Positions 54,088-62,366 of a stretch of 64,000 bases of DNA are shown here, one piece after another. Source of the stretch: Microlunatus antarcticus (GTDB taxonomy: Bacteria > Actinomycetota > Actinomycetes > Propionibacteriales > Propionibacteriaceae). The stretch covers positions 558,001 to 622,000 of the forward strand of contig NZ_JACHZG010000001.1 in assembly GCF_014193425.1 (NCBI RefSeq), read 5' to 3'. Position 1 is the stretch's first letter. Every line of letters starts with the position of its first letter. The translations under genes and the position numbers were made by a program. The notes beneath the pieces were generated by a model. That model saw only the letters and a list, made by a program, of their open reading frames with translations, searched no databases and was not told the DNA's origin.

Positions 54088-54797
54088 CGCAGCCCGACGG
54101 CCTGGCTCAGGCCGGCGCGAGCCCCGCGGCGTCCGACGAGACGACGCAGCCCGCACGCGGTCCGCTGCGCGTGGTGGTCGTCGACGACCACGCGATGTTC
54201 CGTACGGGGGTCAAGGCCGAGATCGGTCGTTCCCTGGACGTCGTCGGCGAGGCCGAGGACGTCGAGTCTGCCGTCCGGGTCGTGGTCGCGACCCACCCCG
54301 ACGTCGTGCTGCTCGACGTCCACCTGCCCGGCGGCGGCGGCGTCGAGGTGCTGCGCCGGGTGCACGAGCGGGAGCCGGACCAGCGCTTCCTCGCGCTGTC
54401 GGTCTCCGACGCCGCGGAGGACGTCATCGGCGTCATCCGCGGGGGAGCGCGCGGCTACGTCACCAAGTCGATCAGCGGTCCCGAGCTCGTCGACGCCGTC
54501 CGCCGCGTCGCCGAGGGCGACGCCGTCTTCTCCCCGCGCCTCGCGGGCTTCGTCCTCGACGCCTTCTCCGGCGCCATCGACGTCGCCGCCGTCGACGAGG
54601 ACCTCGACCGGCTCTCCGTCCGCGAGCGCGAGGTCATGCGCCTGATCGCGCGCGGCTACGCGTACAAGGAGGTGGCGAAGGAGCTGTTCATCTCGATCAA
54701 GACCGTCGAGACCCACGTCAGCAGCGTGCTGCGCAAGCTGCAGCTCTCCAACCGCCACCAGCTCACGCGCTGGGCCACCGACCGCCGTCTCGTCTGA
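54084..54797 (+). CDS. NarL/LuxR-type response regulator
   Basis: 237 residues. Receiver domain at ~30-145: VVVVDDHAMFRTGV, phospho-acceptor VLLDVHLPGG (Asp78), LSVSD and GYVTKSIS (switch Lys). LuxR HTH at ~170-230: LSVREREVMRLIARGYAYKEVAKELFISIKTVETHVSSVLRKL. Partner of the upstream kinase (ATGA overlap). A 25-residue flexible N-terminal extension precedes the receiver. Two hairpins follow the stop. Confidence 0.97.
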   Translation: MTQPDGLAQAGASPAASDETTQPARGPLRVVVVDDHAMFRTGVKAEIGRSLDVVGEAEDVESAVRVVVATHPDVVLLDVHLPGGGGVEVLRRVHEREPDQRFLALSVSDAAEDVIGVIRGGARGYVTKSISGPELVDAVRRVAEGDAVFSPRLAGFVLDAFSGAIDVAAVDEDLDRLSVREREVMRLIARGYAYKEVAKELFISIKTVETHVSSVLRKLQLSNRHQLTRWATDRRLV

Positions 54798-54811
54798 ACC
54801 GGCCGCGCCCT

Positions 54812-54833
54812 CGTACGGAAGGGCGTCCGTACG
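54812..54833 (+). terminator. Hairpin after the response regulator
   Basis: CGTACGGA-AGGGCG-TCCGTACG, 8-bp perfect stem and 6-nt loop, 15 bp after the stop codon. Confidence 0.5.
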
Positions 54834-54901
54834 CGTCTGCTCGCTCTCGGGAAGTCTGCACGCGTTCGAACGCGCGCAGATGACCCAAGAGCGAGCAGAC
54901 G
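54834..54901. repeat. 68-bp near-perfect palindrome between convergent genes
   Basis: Outer 14-bp arms CGTCTGCTCGCTCT / AGAGCGAGCAGACG and an inner TCTGC.CGCGTTCGAACGCG.GCAGA share one centre (TTCGAA). It lies immediately after the hairpin at 54812-54833 and before the terminator at 54924-54957. It could be a cruciform, a mobile REP-like element or a regulator site. Confidence 0.75.
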
Positions 54902-54923
54902 TGGGTCGGGCCCAGGAAGCACA

Positions 54924-54957
54924 GAACCCCGGCCGGTCCGAGGACCAGCCGGGGTTC
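54924..54957. terminator. Bidirectional hairpin terminator before the GlsB-like gene
   Basis: GAACCCCGGC / GCCGGGGTTC with an inner GGTCC / GGACC stem, 20 bp from the end of the reverse GlsB-like gene. Confidence 0.7.
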
Positions 54958-54976
54958 GTGCGTACGGGGTGGTGCG

Positions 54977-55246
54977 TCAGGCGCGGGCGCCCCGGGCGCG
55001 CACGCGGGTGTAGATGAGGAGCACGATGATCGCGCCGATGATCGACCCGATGATGCCGGCCGGCTGCAGGAAGCTGTTGCCGTTCTTGAAGATCAGGTAG
55101 CCGATGAAGCCACCGACGAACGACCCGATGATCCCGAGCAGGATGGTCATGGGGATGGACATCGACTGACGGCCGGGGACGATCAGACGCGCGAGCGCGC
55201 CGGCGATGAGGCCGATGACGATGAGGCTGATGATGAGTCCGAGCAT
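54977..55246 (-). CDS. GlsB/YeaQ/YmgE family stress membrane protein
   Basis: 89 residues, three hydrophobic helices: GLIISLIVIGLIAGALARLIVPG, MTILLGIIGSFVGGFIGYLIF and GIIGSIIGAIIVLLIYTRVRA. Gly-rich packing motifs (GxxG) are typical of this family, linked to general and osmotic stress. Convergent with the response regulator. The basic tail RVRARGARA is cytoplasmic. Confidence 0.93.
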   Translation of the reverse strand: MLGLIISLIVIGLIAGALARLIVPGRQSMSIPMTILLGIIGSFVGGFIGYLIFKNGNSFLQPAGIIGSIIGAIIVLLIYTRVRARGARA

Positions 55247-55402
55247 GTGGTTCTCCTGTGCTGGTGGGACCGCGCCGGGTGGGGTTCGGCGTTGAGCCGG
55301 GGCGCGGTTCTCGCGTCATAACTTTAGGGCATCAGCCCCTCCGGACCTCGCGTCCTCAGGGGCGCGTCCATGTCGCAACCAGGGCTGATCAGGTCTTTCC
55401 CG

Positions 55403-55408
55403 TAGGTT
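55403..55408 (+). promoter_or_regulatory. Putative -10 box (TAGGTT) of a leaderless small membrane gene
   Basis: TAGGTT lies 6 nt before the ATG at 55415. Confidence 0.45.
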
Positions 55409-55414
55409 TGCGCC

Positions 55415-55756
55415 ATGGATGTGGCGCACCACCTGCTGGTGCTGCTGCACCTGGTGGCCTTCGCCGCGCTGCTCGGCGGCGCGCTCGTGCAGCTCCGCAG
55501 CCGGGATCCCGAGATCAGCACGGCCATGCTGCACGGTGCGTGGGTCGCGCTGGCCAGCGGTGTGGCGCTGTGGGTGCTGGCCGGGACGTTCGACGTGCGG
55601 GTCGAGCTGTGGGCGATGGTGGTCAAGACCGCGGTGTCCGCGTTCGTCACGCTGCTCGTCGTCCTCAACCGCCGGTTCTTCACCATCCCGCCCGGCCTGC
55701 TGCGGCTGATCACGCTGCTCGTGCTCGCCGAGGCGGCCGTCGCGGTGTTCTGGTGA
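55415..55756 (+). CDS. Four-helix membrane protein of unknown function
   Basis: 113 residues with four hydrophobic helices: HLLVLLHLVAFAALLGGAL, GAWVALASGVALWVLAG, LWAMVVKTAVSAFVTLLVVL and LLRLITLLVLAEAAVAVFW. The first helix has a His pair in HHLLVLLH, and VALASGVALWVLAG resembles Rv0955/CopD-like small membrane proteins, but I cannot place it with confidence. The start is fixed by TAGGTT 6 nt upstream. Its stop overlaps a tiny ORF that reaches the Rrf2 gene. Confidence 0.75.
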   Translation: MDVAHHLLVLLHLVAFAALLGGALVQLRSRDPEISTAMLHGAWVALASGVALWVLAGTFDVRVELWAMVVKTAVSAFVTLLVVLNRRFFTIPPGLLRLITLLVLAEAAVAVFW

Positions 55757-55830
55757 GCAGAGCCGCATCCGGCCGGGGGATCATGGAGGTCGACCCGATC
55801 GGTGTCGACGTCCCCGAGGAGGGTCTGTGA
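55753..55830 (+). CDS. Possible 25-codon coupling ORF upstream of the Rrf2 gene
   Basis: It begins with GTG overlapping the stop of the upstream gene (GTGA) and ends with TGA overlapping the Rrf2 GTG (GTGA). The predicted peptide (VSRAASGRGIMEVDPIGVDVPEEGL) has no recognisable domain. Both overlaps are typical of translational coupling, but a chance ORF is possible. Confidence 0.3.
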   Translation: MSRAASGRGIMEVDPIGVDVPEEGL

Positions 55831-56273
55831 GGCTGTCCGCCCGCGTGGACTACGCGCTGCGCGCCATGAGCGAGCTCGCGGCCGCCGGCACGCCGAGGAC
55901 CGTGGACCAGCTCGCGGCGGCGCAGCACATCCCGAACAAGTACCTGGAAAGCATCCTCGGCGAGCTCCGCCGCGACGGGCTGCTCCGGAGCCAGCGCGGG
56001 CCCGAGGGCGGCTACCGGCTGGCACGTCCGGCCGAGGACATCAGCATCGCCGACGTCATCCGCGCCCTCGACGGCGAGCTCGCCAACGTCCGCGGCAGCC
56101 GCCCGGAGAACCTCGAGTACGCCGGCGCTGCGCAGTCGCTGCAGCAGGTCTGGATCGCCCTGCGCGCTTCCGAGCGCCAGATCCTCGAGGGCGTCTCGCT
56201 GGCGCACGTCGCCCGCAACGAGATGCCCGAGCTCGTCGCCGGCCTGGTCGCCGACCCCGCGGCCTGGAGCTGA
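55827..56273 (+). CDS. Rrf2-family transcriptional regulator lacking cysteine
   Basis: 148 residues. Winged-helix Rrf2: MRLSARVDYALRAMSELA, the IPNKYLESILGELRRDGLLRSQRGPEGGYRLARP wing block and the I-x-D-V-I-R-A-L-D-G helix. The protein contains no Cys, so it cannot ligate an Fe-S cluster as IscR or NsrR do, and resembles the CymR side of the family. GTG start with GAGGAGGG upstream. The neighbouring TSUP exporter gene suggests a sulfur-related regulon (inference). Confidence 0.92.
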   Translation: MRLSARVDYALRAMSELAAAGTPRTVDQLAAAQHIPNKYLESILGELRRDGLLRSQRGPEGGYRLARPAEDISIADVIRALDGELANVRGSRPENLEYAGAAQSLQQVWIALRASERQILEGVSLAHVARNEMPELVAGLVADPAAWS

Positions 56274-56384
56274 TCTCCGCGGAAGCCCGGTCCTCGGAAG
56301 GATCCGCGACGACCTCCTGACGGCGTCTACGATGGGCGACTATTCCTAGCGGCGTGCTGGGGAACCTCGACCAAGGAACGTCCG

Positions 56385-57275
56385 ATGCGCAAGCTCATCG
56401 TCCTCGCCGTCGTCGGCTTCTTCGCCCAGCTCGTCGACGGCAGCCTCGGGATGGGGTACGGCGTCACTTCGTCGACGCTGCTGATCATCGCGGGCCTCAC
56501 GCCGGCGGCCGCGTCGGCCTCGGTACACTTCTCCGAGCTCGGCACGAACCTCGCCTCCGGCTTCTCGCACTGGAGGCTGAAGAACGTCGACTGGCGCGTG
56601 GTCGCGCGCATCGCCGGACCGGGCGCGGTCGGCGCGTTCCTCGGGGCGACACTCCTCTCCCATCTCTCGACCGAGGCGGCGGCCCCGGTCATGGCGGTCA
56701 TCCTGGCGCTGCTGGGGGCGTACATCCTGGTCCGCTTCGTGCTCGGCGTCCGCCCGCGGATCGCCGGCCACCCGGGGATGAAGCTGCTCGCCCCGCTCGG
56801 CCTGGTCGCGGGCTTCGTGGACGCGACCGGCGGCGGGGGCTGGGGCCCGGTGGCCACGCCGGCGCTCCTCACCGACGGTCGGCTCGCGCCTCGCAAGGTG
56901 ATCGGCTCGGTCGACACCTCCGAGTTCGCGGTGAGCGCGGCGGCGAGCCTCGGCTTCCTCTTCGGGCTCGGCGCCGCCGGCATCAGCTGGGGCCTCGCCC
57001 TCGCGCTGCTGGCCGGCGGCCTGGTCGCCGCCCCGCTGGCCGCGTACCTCGTCCGCGTCGCCCCGACCCACCTGCTCGGCGTCGCCGTGGGCGGGATGAT
57101 CCTGCTCAGCAACGTGCGCACCCTGCTCAAGTCCGCCGACGCCGGGGACGCCGCCCGCTTCTCCGTCTACGGCGCGATCCTCCTGGTCACCCTGGTCGGC
57201 CTCTACGTGGCGACCCAGCGCCACCGTCGCAAGGCCGAGGCGACGGCCGAGGAGAAGGTCTCCGCAGAGGTCTGA
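56385..57275 (+). CDS. Sulfite exporter TauE/SafE (TSUP) family membrane protein
   Basis: 296 residues with about eight helices in two inverted halves: FFAQLVDGSLGMGYGVTSSTLLI...HFSELGTNLASGFSHW and GLVAGFVDATGGGGWGPVATPALL..., the duplicated TSUP motif. Predicted to export sulfur-containing anions or related organosulfonates. It follows the Rrf2 gene by 111 bp that include TACGAT (a possible -10). It is convergent with the phospholipase D gene, stops 1 bp apart. Confidence 0.92.
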   Translation: MRKLIVLAVVGFFAQLVDGSLGMGYGVTSSTLLIIAGLTPAAASASVHFSELGTNLASGFSHWRLKNVDWRVVARIAGPGAVGAFLGATLLSHLSTEAAAPVMAVILALLGAYILVRFVLGVRPRIAGHPGMKLLAPLGLVAGFVDATGGGGWGPVATPALLTDGRLAPRKVIGSVDTSEFAVSAAASLGFLFGLGAAGISWGLALALLAGGLVAAPLAAYLVRVAPTHLLGVAVGGMILLSNVRTLLKSADAGDAARFSVYGAILLVTLVGLYVATQRHRRKAEATAEEKVSAEV

Positions 57276-57276
57276 C

Positions 57277-58509
57277 CTACAACAGGGGCCGGAAAGGCGT
57301 CAGCACCGTCTCGCTGACCTTGGCCAGCGGGTGCCGCGCGCGCCACTTCTCCCACGTCATCTCGACCGTGTTCGACGAGTCGACCTCGAAGATCGTCTCC
57401 AGCTGCTGCGCGACCGCCTCGTTGTAGATCTCGGCGTTGATCTCGTAGTTGCCGTGCAGGCTCAGCCGGTCGATGTTCGCCGTGCCGATGGTCGACCACT
57501 GCCCGTCGATGGTCGCGGTCTTCGCGTGCACCATCGCGTCCTGGTAGAGGAAGAGCCGGACGCCGCCGCGCAGCAGCACGCCGTAGAAGCCGCGGGAGAC
57601 CCAGTCGGCGACCACGTGGTTGGACTCGGCCGGGATGATGATCCGCACGTCGACCCCTCGGCGGGCGGCGCGCACGAGCGCCCGGACCATGTCGGAGTCG
57701 GGGATCAGGTAGGCGTGCGTCATGTAGATGTGGTGCGAGGCCCGGTCGAGCGCCTCCAGGTACATGGCCCGGATGGGGTAGACGAGGTTGCGCGGGATGT
57801 TGCGGTGCACCCGCAGGTCCGGGTGCCAGGTGTGGCCACCGAGGTCGGGCAGCGAGGCGCGGCGGCGGGAGGCGTACAGGTTCCAGTAGTCGATGAACGC
57901 GTTCTGGAGCTCCCACACGGCGTCGCCGGTCAGTCGCGCGTGGGTGTCGCGCCAGTCGGTCGCGTAGAGGCTGCCGATGTTGTAGCCGCCGACGAAGCCC
58001 ACCGCGTCGTCGACCACGAGGATCTTGCGGTGATCGCGCCCGCTGTTGCGCAGCGGGCGGAACGGCGAGGCGATCAGCGGGTGGCGCCGGACGGCGACGT
58101 TCCGGGGGAGCTTGTAGAAGCTGGGCCGCACGACGAGGTTGGCGAAGTGGTCGTACGCGACGTAGACCTTCACCCCGCGGTCGGCCGCGGCGACGAGGGC
58201 GTCCTTGAAGGCCTGCCCGATCGGGTCGCCCTTCCAGATGAACGTCTCGAAGAACACGCGCGACCTCGCCTGCCCGATCGCGTCGAGCATGTCGCGGTAG
58301 AGGTCCTCGCCGTAGGTGTAGACGGTGACCTCGGAGGCGCCCGCGGTGATCACGCGCGGCGGCACCCGCGGGAAGTGCACGGGACGCCGGCCGCGCTTGC
58401 GGTAGACGTCGACGGCGACGAGGGTCAGCATCGTCGCGCCCTGCACGGCGGCGACCGCGAGAGCGGTCCGGCGTACGACGGAGGCCACCGTCCACCGTCG
58501 CCACCGCAT
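57277..58509 (-). CDS. Phospholipase D-like / cardiolipin synthase family protein
   Basis: 410 residues. N-terminal membrane segment (about 10-36), then two HKD motifs: RDHRKILVVDD (near residue 160) and MVHAKTATIDG (near 330), the hallmark of the PLD superfamily. YMTHAYLIPDSDMVRALVRAARRGVDVRIIIPAESNH and GQWSTIGTANIDRLSL match cardiolipin synthases. Probable membrane-associated phospholipid transfer activity. Divergent from pcrA across 71 bp. Confidence 0.92.
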   Translation of the reverse strand: MRWRRWTVASVVRRTALAVAAVQGATMLTLVAVDVYRKRGRRPVHFPRVPPRVITAGASEVTVYTYGEDLYRDMLDAIGQARSRVFFETFIWKGDPIGQAFKDALVAAADRGVKVYVAYDHFANLVVRPSFYKLPRNVAVRRHPLIASPFRPLRNSGRDHRKILVVDDAVGFVGGYNIGSLYATDWRDTHARLTGDAVWELQNAFIDYWNLYASRRRASLPDLGGHTWHPDLRVHRNIPRNLVYPIRAMYLEALDRASHHIYMTHAYLIPDSDMVRALVRAARRGVDVRIIIPAESNHVVADWVSRGFYGVLLRGGVRLFLYQDAMVHAKTATIDGQWSTIGTANIDRLSLHGNYEINAEIYNEAVAQQLETIFEVDSSNTVEMTWEKWRARHPLAKVSETVLTPFRPLL

Positions 58510-58565
58510 GGTCTCAGCGTACGCAGCCGCGGGCTGCGTCGACGTCCGACGTCAGAGGGCGGCAC

Positions 58566-58571
58566 TAGTCT
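58566..58571 (+). promoter_or_regulatory. Putative -10 box (TAGTCT) of near-leaderless pcrA
   Basis: TAGTCT lies 9 nt before the pcrA ATG at 58581. Confidence 0.45.
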
Positions 58572-58580
58572 GGGACGGTC

Positions 58581-61025
58581 ATGAGTAGCCCCACCGTCGC
58601 GCCCGCAGCCACCGCCGAGCACGAGGGGACGGGGCAGCCCGCACGGGCCCGACGACCCCGCGGGGACGAGCTCCTCGAGGGCCTCAACCCGCCCCAGCGC
58701 GACGCCGTCCTGCACGAGGGCGCACCGGTCCTCGTCGTCGCCGGCGCCGGCTCGGGCAAGACCCGCGTGCTGACGCGGCGGATCGCGTACCTCGTCTCCG
58801 AGCGCCACGCGCACCCCGCGTCGGTCCTGGCGATCACCTTCACCAACAAGGCCGCCGCCGAGATGCGCGGCCGCGTGCTGGAGCTCGTGGGCAACCGGGC
58901 CAAGCTGATGTGGGTCTCGACCTTCCACTCCGCGTGCGTGCGCATCCTGCGCGCCGAGATCGGCCGCTTCGGCCTGACGCGGTCGTTCTCGATCTACGAC
59001 GACGCCGACAGCAAGCGGCTGATGCAGCTCGTGGCCAACGACCTCGACCTCGACACCAAGAAGTTCCCGGTGCGGATGCTGATGAGCTGGGTCTCGAACA
59101 ACAAGAACGAGCTCGTCGACCACGAGACGGCCAAGAGCCGGGCCGAGACGCCCCTCGACATCGAGCTGGCGGCCGCGTACGGGGAGTACCAGCGGCGCCT
59201 GACCGCGGCCAACGCGCTCGACTTCGACGACCTGATCATGACGACGGTGCACCTGATCCAGGCGTTCCCGGACCTGCGAGAGACGCTGCGGCGCCGCTTC
59301 CGCCACGTGCTCGTCGACGAGTACCAGGACACCAACCACGCCCAGTACGTCCTCGTCCGCGAGCTCTGCGGCGAGGACGAGGAGGGCAGCCCGGCGGGTG
59401 GCGCCGACGGCCGGGCGATCTCCGCCCCCGAGCTGATGGTCGTCGGCGACTCCGACCAGTCGATCTACGCGTTCCGCGGCGCGACGATCCGCAACATCAA
59501 CGACTTCGAGACCGACTTCCCGGGCGCGGAGGTGATCATGCTCGAGCAGAACTACCGCTCGACGCAGACGATCCTCAGCGCCGCGAACGCGGTGATCCGG
59601 CTCAACCCGGGACGCAAGCCCAAGAACCTGTGGTCCGACGCCGGGGACGGGCCGCTGATCCAGGGCTACGTCGCCGACACCGAGCACGACGAGGCGCAGT
59701 TCGTCGCCGGCGAGGTCGCGCGCCTGCGGGACGCGGGGGAGGGCCGCCTCGGCGACGCCGCCGTCTTCTACCGCACCAACGCGCAGTCGCGCACCTTCGA
59801 GGAGGTGTTCATCCGCAGCGGCCTGGCGTACAAGGTCGTCGGCGGCGTCCGCTTCTACGAGCGGCGCGAGGTCCGCGACGCGATCGCGTACCTGCGGGCG
59901 ATCAGCAACCGCGCCGACGACGTCTCCGTGCGCCGGATCCTCAACGTGCCCAAGCGCGGCATCGGCGACAAGGCCGAGGGCGCGGTGTCGGAGCTCGCGG
60001 CGCGGGAGCGCATCAGCTTCGGCGAGGCGCTGCGCCGGGTGGACGACATCCCGGGGCTCGCGACCCGGTCGGCCAACCAGATCCGGGGCTTCGCCGCCCT
60101 GCTCGACGCGCACGAGGCGATGGTCGCCGAGAACGCGCCGGCCGACGCGATCCTGACCAGCGTGCTCGACCGGTCCGGCTACCTGTCCGAGCTGCAGGAC
60201 TCCGCCGACCCGCAGGACCAGACCCGGCTGGAGAACCTGGTCGAGCTGGTGAACGTGTCGCGCGAGTTCGTGGACGGGGTCGCGGCGCTCGCGGCCGACG
60301 GCTTCGACGCGACCGACCTCGCCGATCTGCCGGCCCTGTCGGACGACGTCCTCGACCCGGAGGCCGACCTCGCGGCCGGCGCGGCCGAGCCGGACCCGTC
60401 GCTGGGTGCGTTCCTCGAGCGGGTGGCCCTGGTGGCCGACAGCGACCAGATCCCCAGCGACCACGGCGGTCAGGGCGTCGTCACGCTGATGACCCTGCAC
60501 ACGGCCAAGGGCCTGGAGTTCGACCAGGTCTTCCTCACCGGGCTCGAGGAGGGGATCTTCCCCCACCAGCGGGCGCTGCAGGACCCCGACGAGCTGGCGG
60601 AGGAGCGCCGGCTGGCGTACGTCGGCATCACGCGTGCGCGCAAGCGGCTGCACGTCTCGCGCGCGATCACGCGCGCCGCGTGGGGCACGCCGCAGCACAA
60701 CCCGGCGAGCCGGTTCCTGGACGAGATCCCCGCGACGCTCGTCCACTGGCAGCGCACCGAGCGCGCGGTGACGAGCTGGCGGAACACGTCGGCGACGTCG
60801 AGCGGCGGCGCCTGGCGCGACCGGTCGGGGCCCAGCGGCGTCAAGGCCCGGGTCCGGACGATCCCGGTCGTCGCGGCGGGCGACCGCGTCCTGCACGCCA
60901 CCTTCGGCATGGGCAAGGTGCTGAGCACCTCCGGCGACGGCGAGGACGTGAAGGCCGACGTCGACTTCGGCTCGAGCGGCGTCAAGCGGCTCGCCCTCAA
61001 GTACGCGCCGCTGGAAAAGCTCTAG
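58581..61025 (+). CDS. pcrA: ATP-dependent DNA helicase UvrD/PcrA
   Basis: 814 residues. Superfamily 1 motifs: I AGAGSGKTRVLTRRI, II VDEYQDTNHAQY, III GDSDQSIYAFRGA, IV LEQNYRST, V TLMTLHTAKGLEFDQVFLTGLEEG, VI YVGITRARKRL. The C-terminal ~45 residues (GDRVLHATFGMGKVL...) form the Tudor-like RNAP-interacting domain of PcrA. 3'-5' helicase in excision repair and conflict resolution. A disordered Pro/Arg-rich N-terminus of ~25 residues precedes the core. Followed by a strong terminator. Confidence 0.97.
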   Translation: MSSPTVAPAATAEHEGTGQPARARRPRGDELLEGLNPPQRDAVLHEGAPVLVVAGAGSGKTRVLTRRIAYLVSERHAHPASVLAITFTNKAAAEMRGRVLELVGNRAKLMWVSTFHSACVRILRAEIGRFGLTRSFSIYDDADSKRLMQLVANDLDLDTKKFPVRMLMSWVSNNKNELVDHETAKSRAETPLDIELAAAYGEYQRRLTAANALDFDDLIMTTVHLIQAFPDLRETLRRRFRHVLVDEYQDTNHAQYVLVRELCGEDEEGSPAGGADGRAISAPELMVVGDSDQSIYAFRGATIRNINDFETDFPGAEVIMLEQNYRSTQTILSAANAVIRLNPGRKPKNLWSDAGDGPLIQGYVADTEHDEAQFVAGEVARLRDAGEGRLGDAAVFYRTNAQSRTFEEVFIRSGLAYKVVGGVRFYERREVRDAIAYLRAISNRADDVSVRRILNVPKRGIGDKAEGAVSELAARERISFGEALRRVDDIPGLATRSANQIRGFAALLDAHEAMVAENAPADAILTSVLDRSGYLSELQDSADPQDQTRLENLVELVNVSREFVDGVAALAADGFDATDLADLPALSDDVLDPEADLAAGAAEPDPSLGAFLERVALVADSDQIPSDHGGQGVVTLMTLHTAKGLEFDQVFLTGLEEGIFPHQRALQDPDELAEERRLAYVGITRARKRLHVSRAITRAAWGTPQHNPASRFLDEIPATLVHWQRTERAVTSWRNTSATSSGGAWRDRSGPSGVKARVRTIPVVAAGDRVLHATFGMGKVLSTSGDGEDVKADVDFGSSGVKRLALKYAPLEKL

Positions 61026-61040
61026 CCCTCGAGAACGAGA

Positions 61041-61072
61041 TCGGGCCGCTCCCCGTGAGGGAAGCGGCCCGA
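61041..61072 (+). terminator. Terminator after pcrA
   Basis: TCGGGCCGCT pairs with AGCGGCCCGA around a 12-nt loop, 16 bp after the stop. Confidence 0.75.
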
Positions 61073-61235
61073 AGGCGTGGCTTGGGTGTCGGCCGGCAGA
61101 CGCCTCTCGGCGAGTGGCCGCTCGTGGCGGCTATGGGTGAAGCCCGGGGGTCCTGCACCGGCCGACGCGAGGTACAAGGCGGTTGGCGGCGGCGGTATTC
61201 CGACGTCCTCGAAAAACTTCCGCGAACCGGACGAC

Positions 61236-62144
61236 CTACGGGTTGAGGTCGTGCGCCTTCAGCCAGGAGAGCGGGTTGACCGCGCGGTAGACGTCGCCCG
61301 GGGTGACGCCGGCGGGGTAGATCTCGAAGTGGACGTGGGGGCCGAAGGTGCGCCCGGTCATGCCGATCGCGCCGACGGTCTCGCAGCCGGTGACGTTCTG
61401 GCCGACCTGGACCGACACCGTCGACATGTGCGCCATCAGGCTCTGCGTGCCGTCGGAGTACTTGATCGCCACGTAGTTGCCGGCCCAGCCGCTGGCCGGA
61501 CCGCGCCCGGCGTTGGTCACGACGCCGGAGGCCGGGGCCCGCAGGGTGGTGCCGATCGGGGCGGCGAAGTCGAAGCCGGTGTGGTAACGCGCCCAGCTGC
61601 CGACCTGGCCGAACGTGGCGGCGACGCGGTAGCTGGCCGCGGGGAGGCAGCTCTTGCCCTTGGCGCCGGCGGTGTCGCCCGGCTCGTCCGTCGTGGTGGT
61701 CGACGGCTTCTCGCCGGCGGCGAGCCGACGGGCCTGCTTCTGGGCCTCGTCGGAGGTCTCGGCCAGCTCCTTCTCCCGCTGGTCGACCTGCTTGCCGGCC
61801 GCGGCGGCGTCGATCTTGTCGTCGGTCTTCGCGAGCTCCTCGGCGCGCTGGTCGGCCAGGCTCTTGACCTTGGCCGGGTCGAGCGGCTCGCGGGTGATCG
61901 AGCGGCTGGTCAGCGACGCGCCGTCACGGGCCCCGGAGACGGCGGGGGCGGAGGTCTGCGGCACGGGGCCGGCGGTCTCCTGCGCGTTGCCCGTCAGGGC
62001 GAACGATCCAGCGACCCCCAGGCCGAGGACCGAGACCGCGAGCGCCGCGGCGCCGTGCTGCACCCAGCCACGCCGGTCGGAGCGGACGTCCTCGAGGAGC
62101 GCTCGCTTGGCGTGGTCGCGCTGCGGCGGAAGCGTTCTCGGCAC
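61236..62144 (-). CDS. M23 (LytM) family peptidase with coiled-coil
   Basis: 302 residues. N-terminal membrane segment at ~30-52 (GAAALAVSVLGLGVAGSFALTG) acts as a signal or anchor. Residues ~85-145 are a charged heptad-like helix (KVKSLADQRAEELAKTDDKIDAAAAGKQVDQREKELAE), a likely coiled coil. The M23 domain has RYHTGFDFAAPIGT (first zinc His-x3-Asp) and GPHVHFEIYPAG (HxH). Peptidoglycan endopeptidase or regulator. GTG start with GAGGTGA upstream. The promoter overlaps a tandem 11-bp repeat. Confidence 0.93.
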   Translation of the reverse strand: MPRTLPPQRDHAKRALLEDVRSDRRGWVQHGAAALAVSVLGLGVAGSFALTGNAQETAGPVPQTSAPAVSGARDGASLTSRSITREPLDPAKVKSLADQRAEELAKTDDKIDAAAAGKQVDQREKELAETSDEAQKQARRLAAGEKPSTTTTDEPGDTAGAKGKSCLPAASYRVAATFGQVGSWARYHTGFDFAAPIGTTLRAPASGVVTNAGRGPASGWAGNYVAIKYSDGTQSLMAHMSTVSVQVGQNVTGCETVGAIGMTGRTFGPHVHFEIYPAGVTPGDVYRAVNPLSWLKAHDLNP

Positions 62145-62260
62145 TGATCACCTCGTGCAGCGGGCAGGGCTCGACGCCGTGCCGCCGCGGTTCGTGGGGG
62201 GTCTCGCGGACGGGATGGGTCCCGTTCGCCACCAGGGGGGAGCGACGAGCGGGCCGCGAG

Positions 62261-62282
62261 AACCATAACGGAACCGTAACGG
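62261..62282 (-). promoter_or_regulatory. Tandem 11-bp operator-like repeat on the M23 promoter
   Basis: On the minus strand CCGTTACGGTT and CCGTTATGGTT are adjacent, differing at one base. They span the -10 (TATGGT; + strand 62262-62267) with TTGGCC as -35, 17 nt upstream. One-helical-turn tandem repeats fit a response regulator of the OmpR type; MtrA is a candidate because it controls M23/NlpC-type cell-wall genes in actinobacteria (inference). Confidence 0.55.
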
Positions 62283-62366
62283 GAGGCCAAGTGACGGCGT
62301 ACCACCGTTGAAACTGGTACTACCACTCCATTGGGGCTGTGCCCTCGACGTGACGGCGGTCCGGGA

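Noticed and set aside
62145-62366. Possible ydaO/c-di-AMP riboswitch before the M23 gene
   Set aside because: The leader is GC-rich and about 110 nt long, but I could not trace the conserved riboswitch segments.
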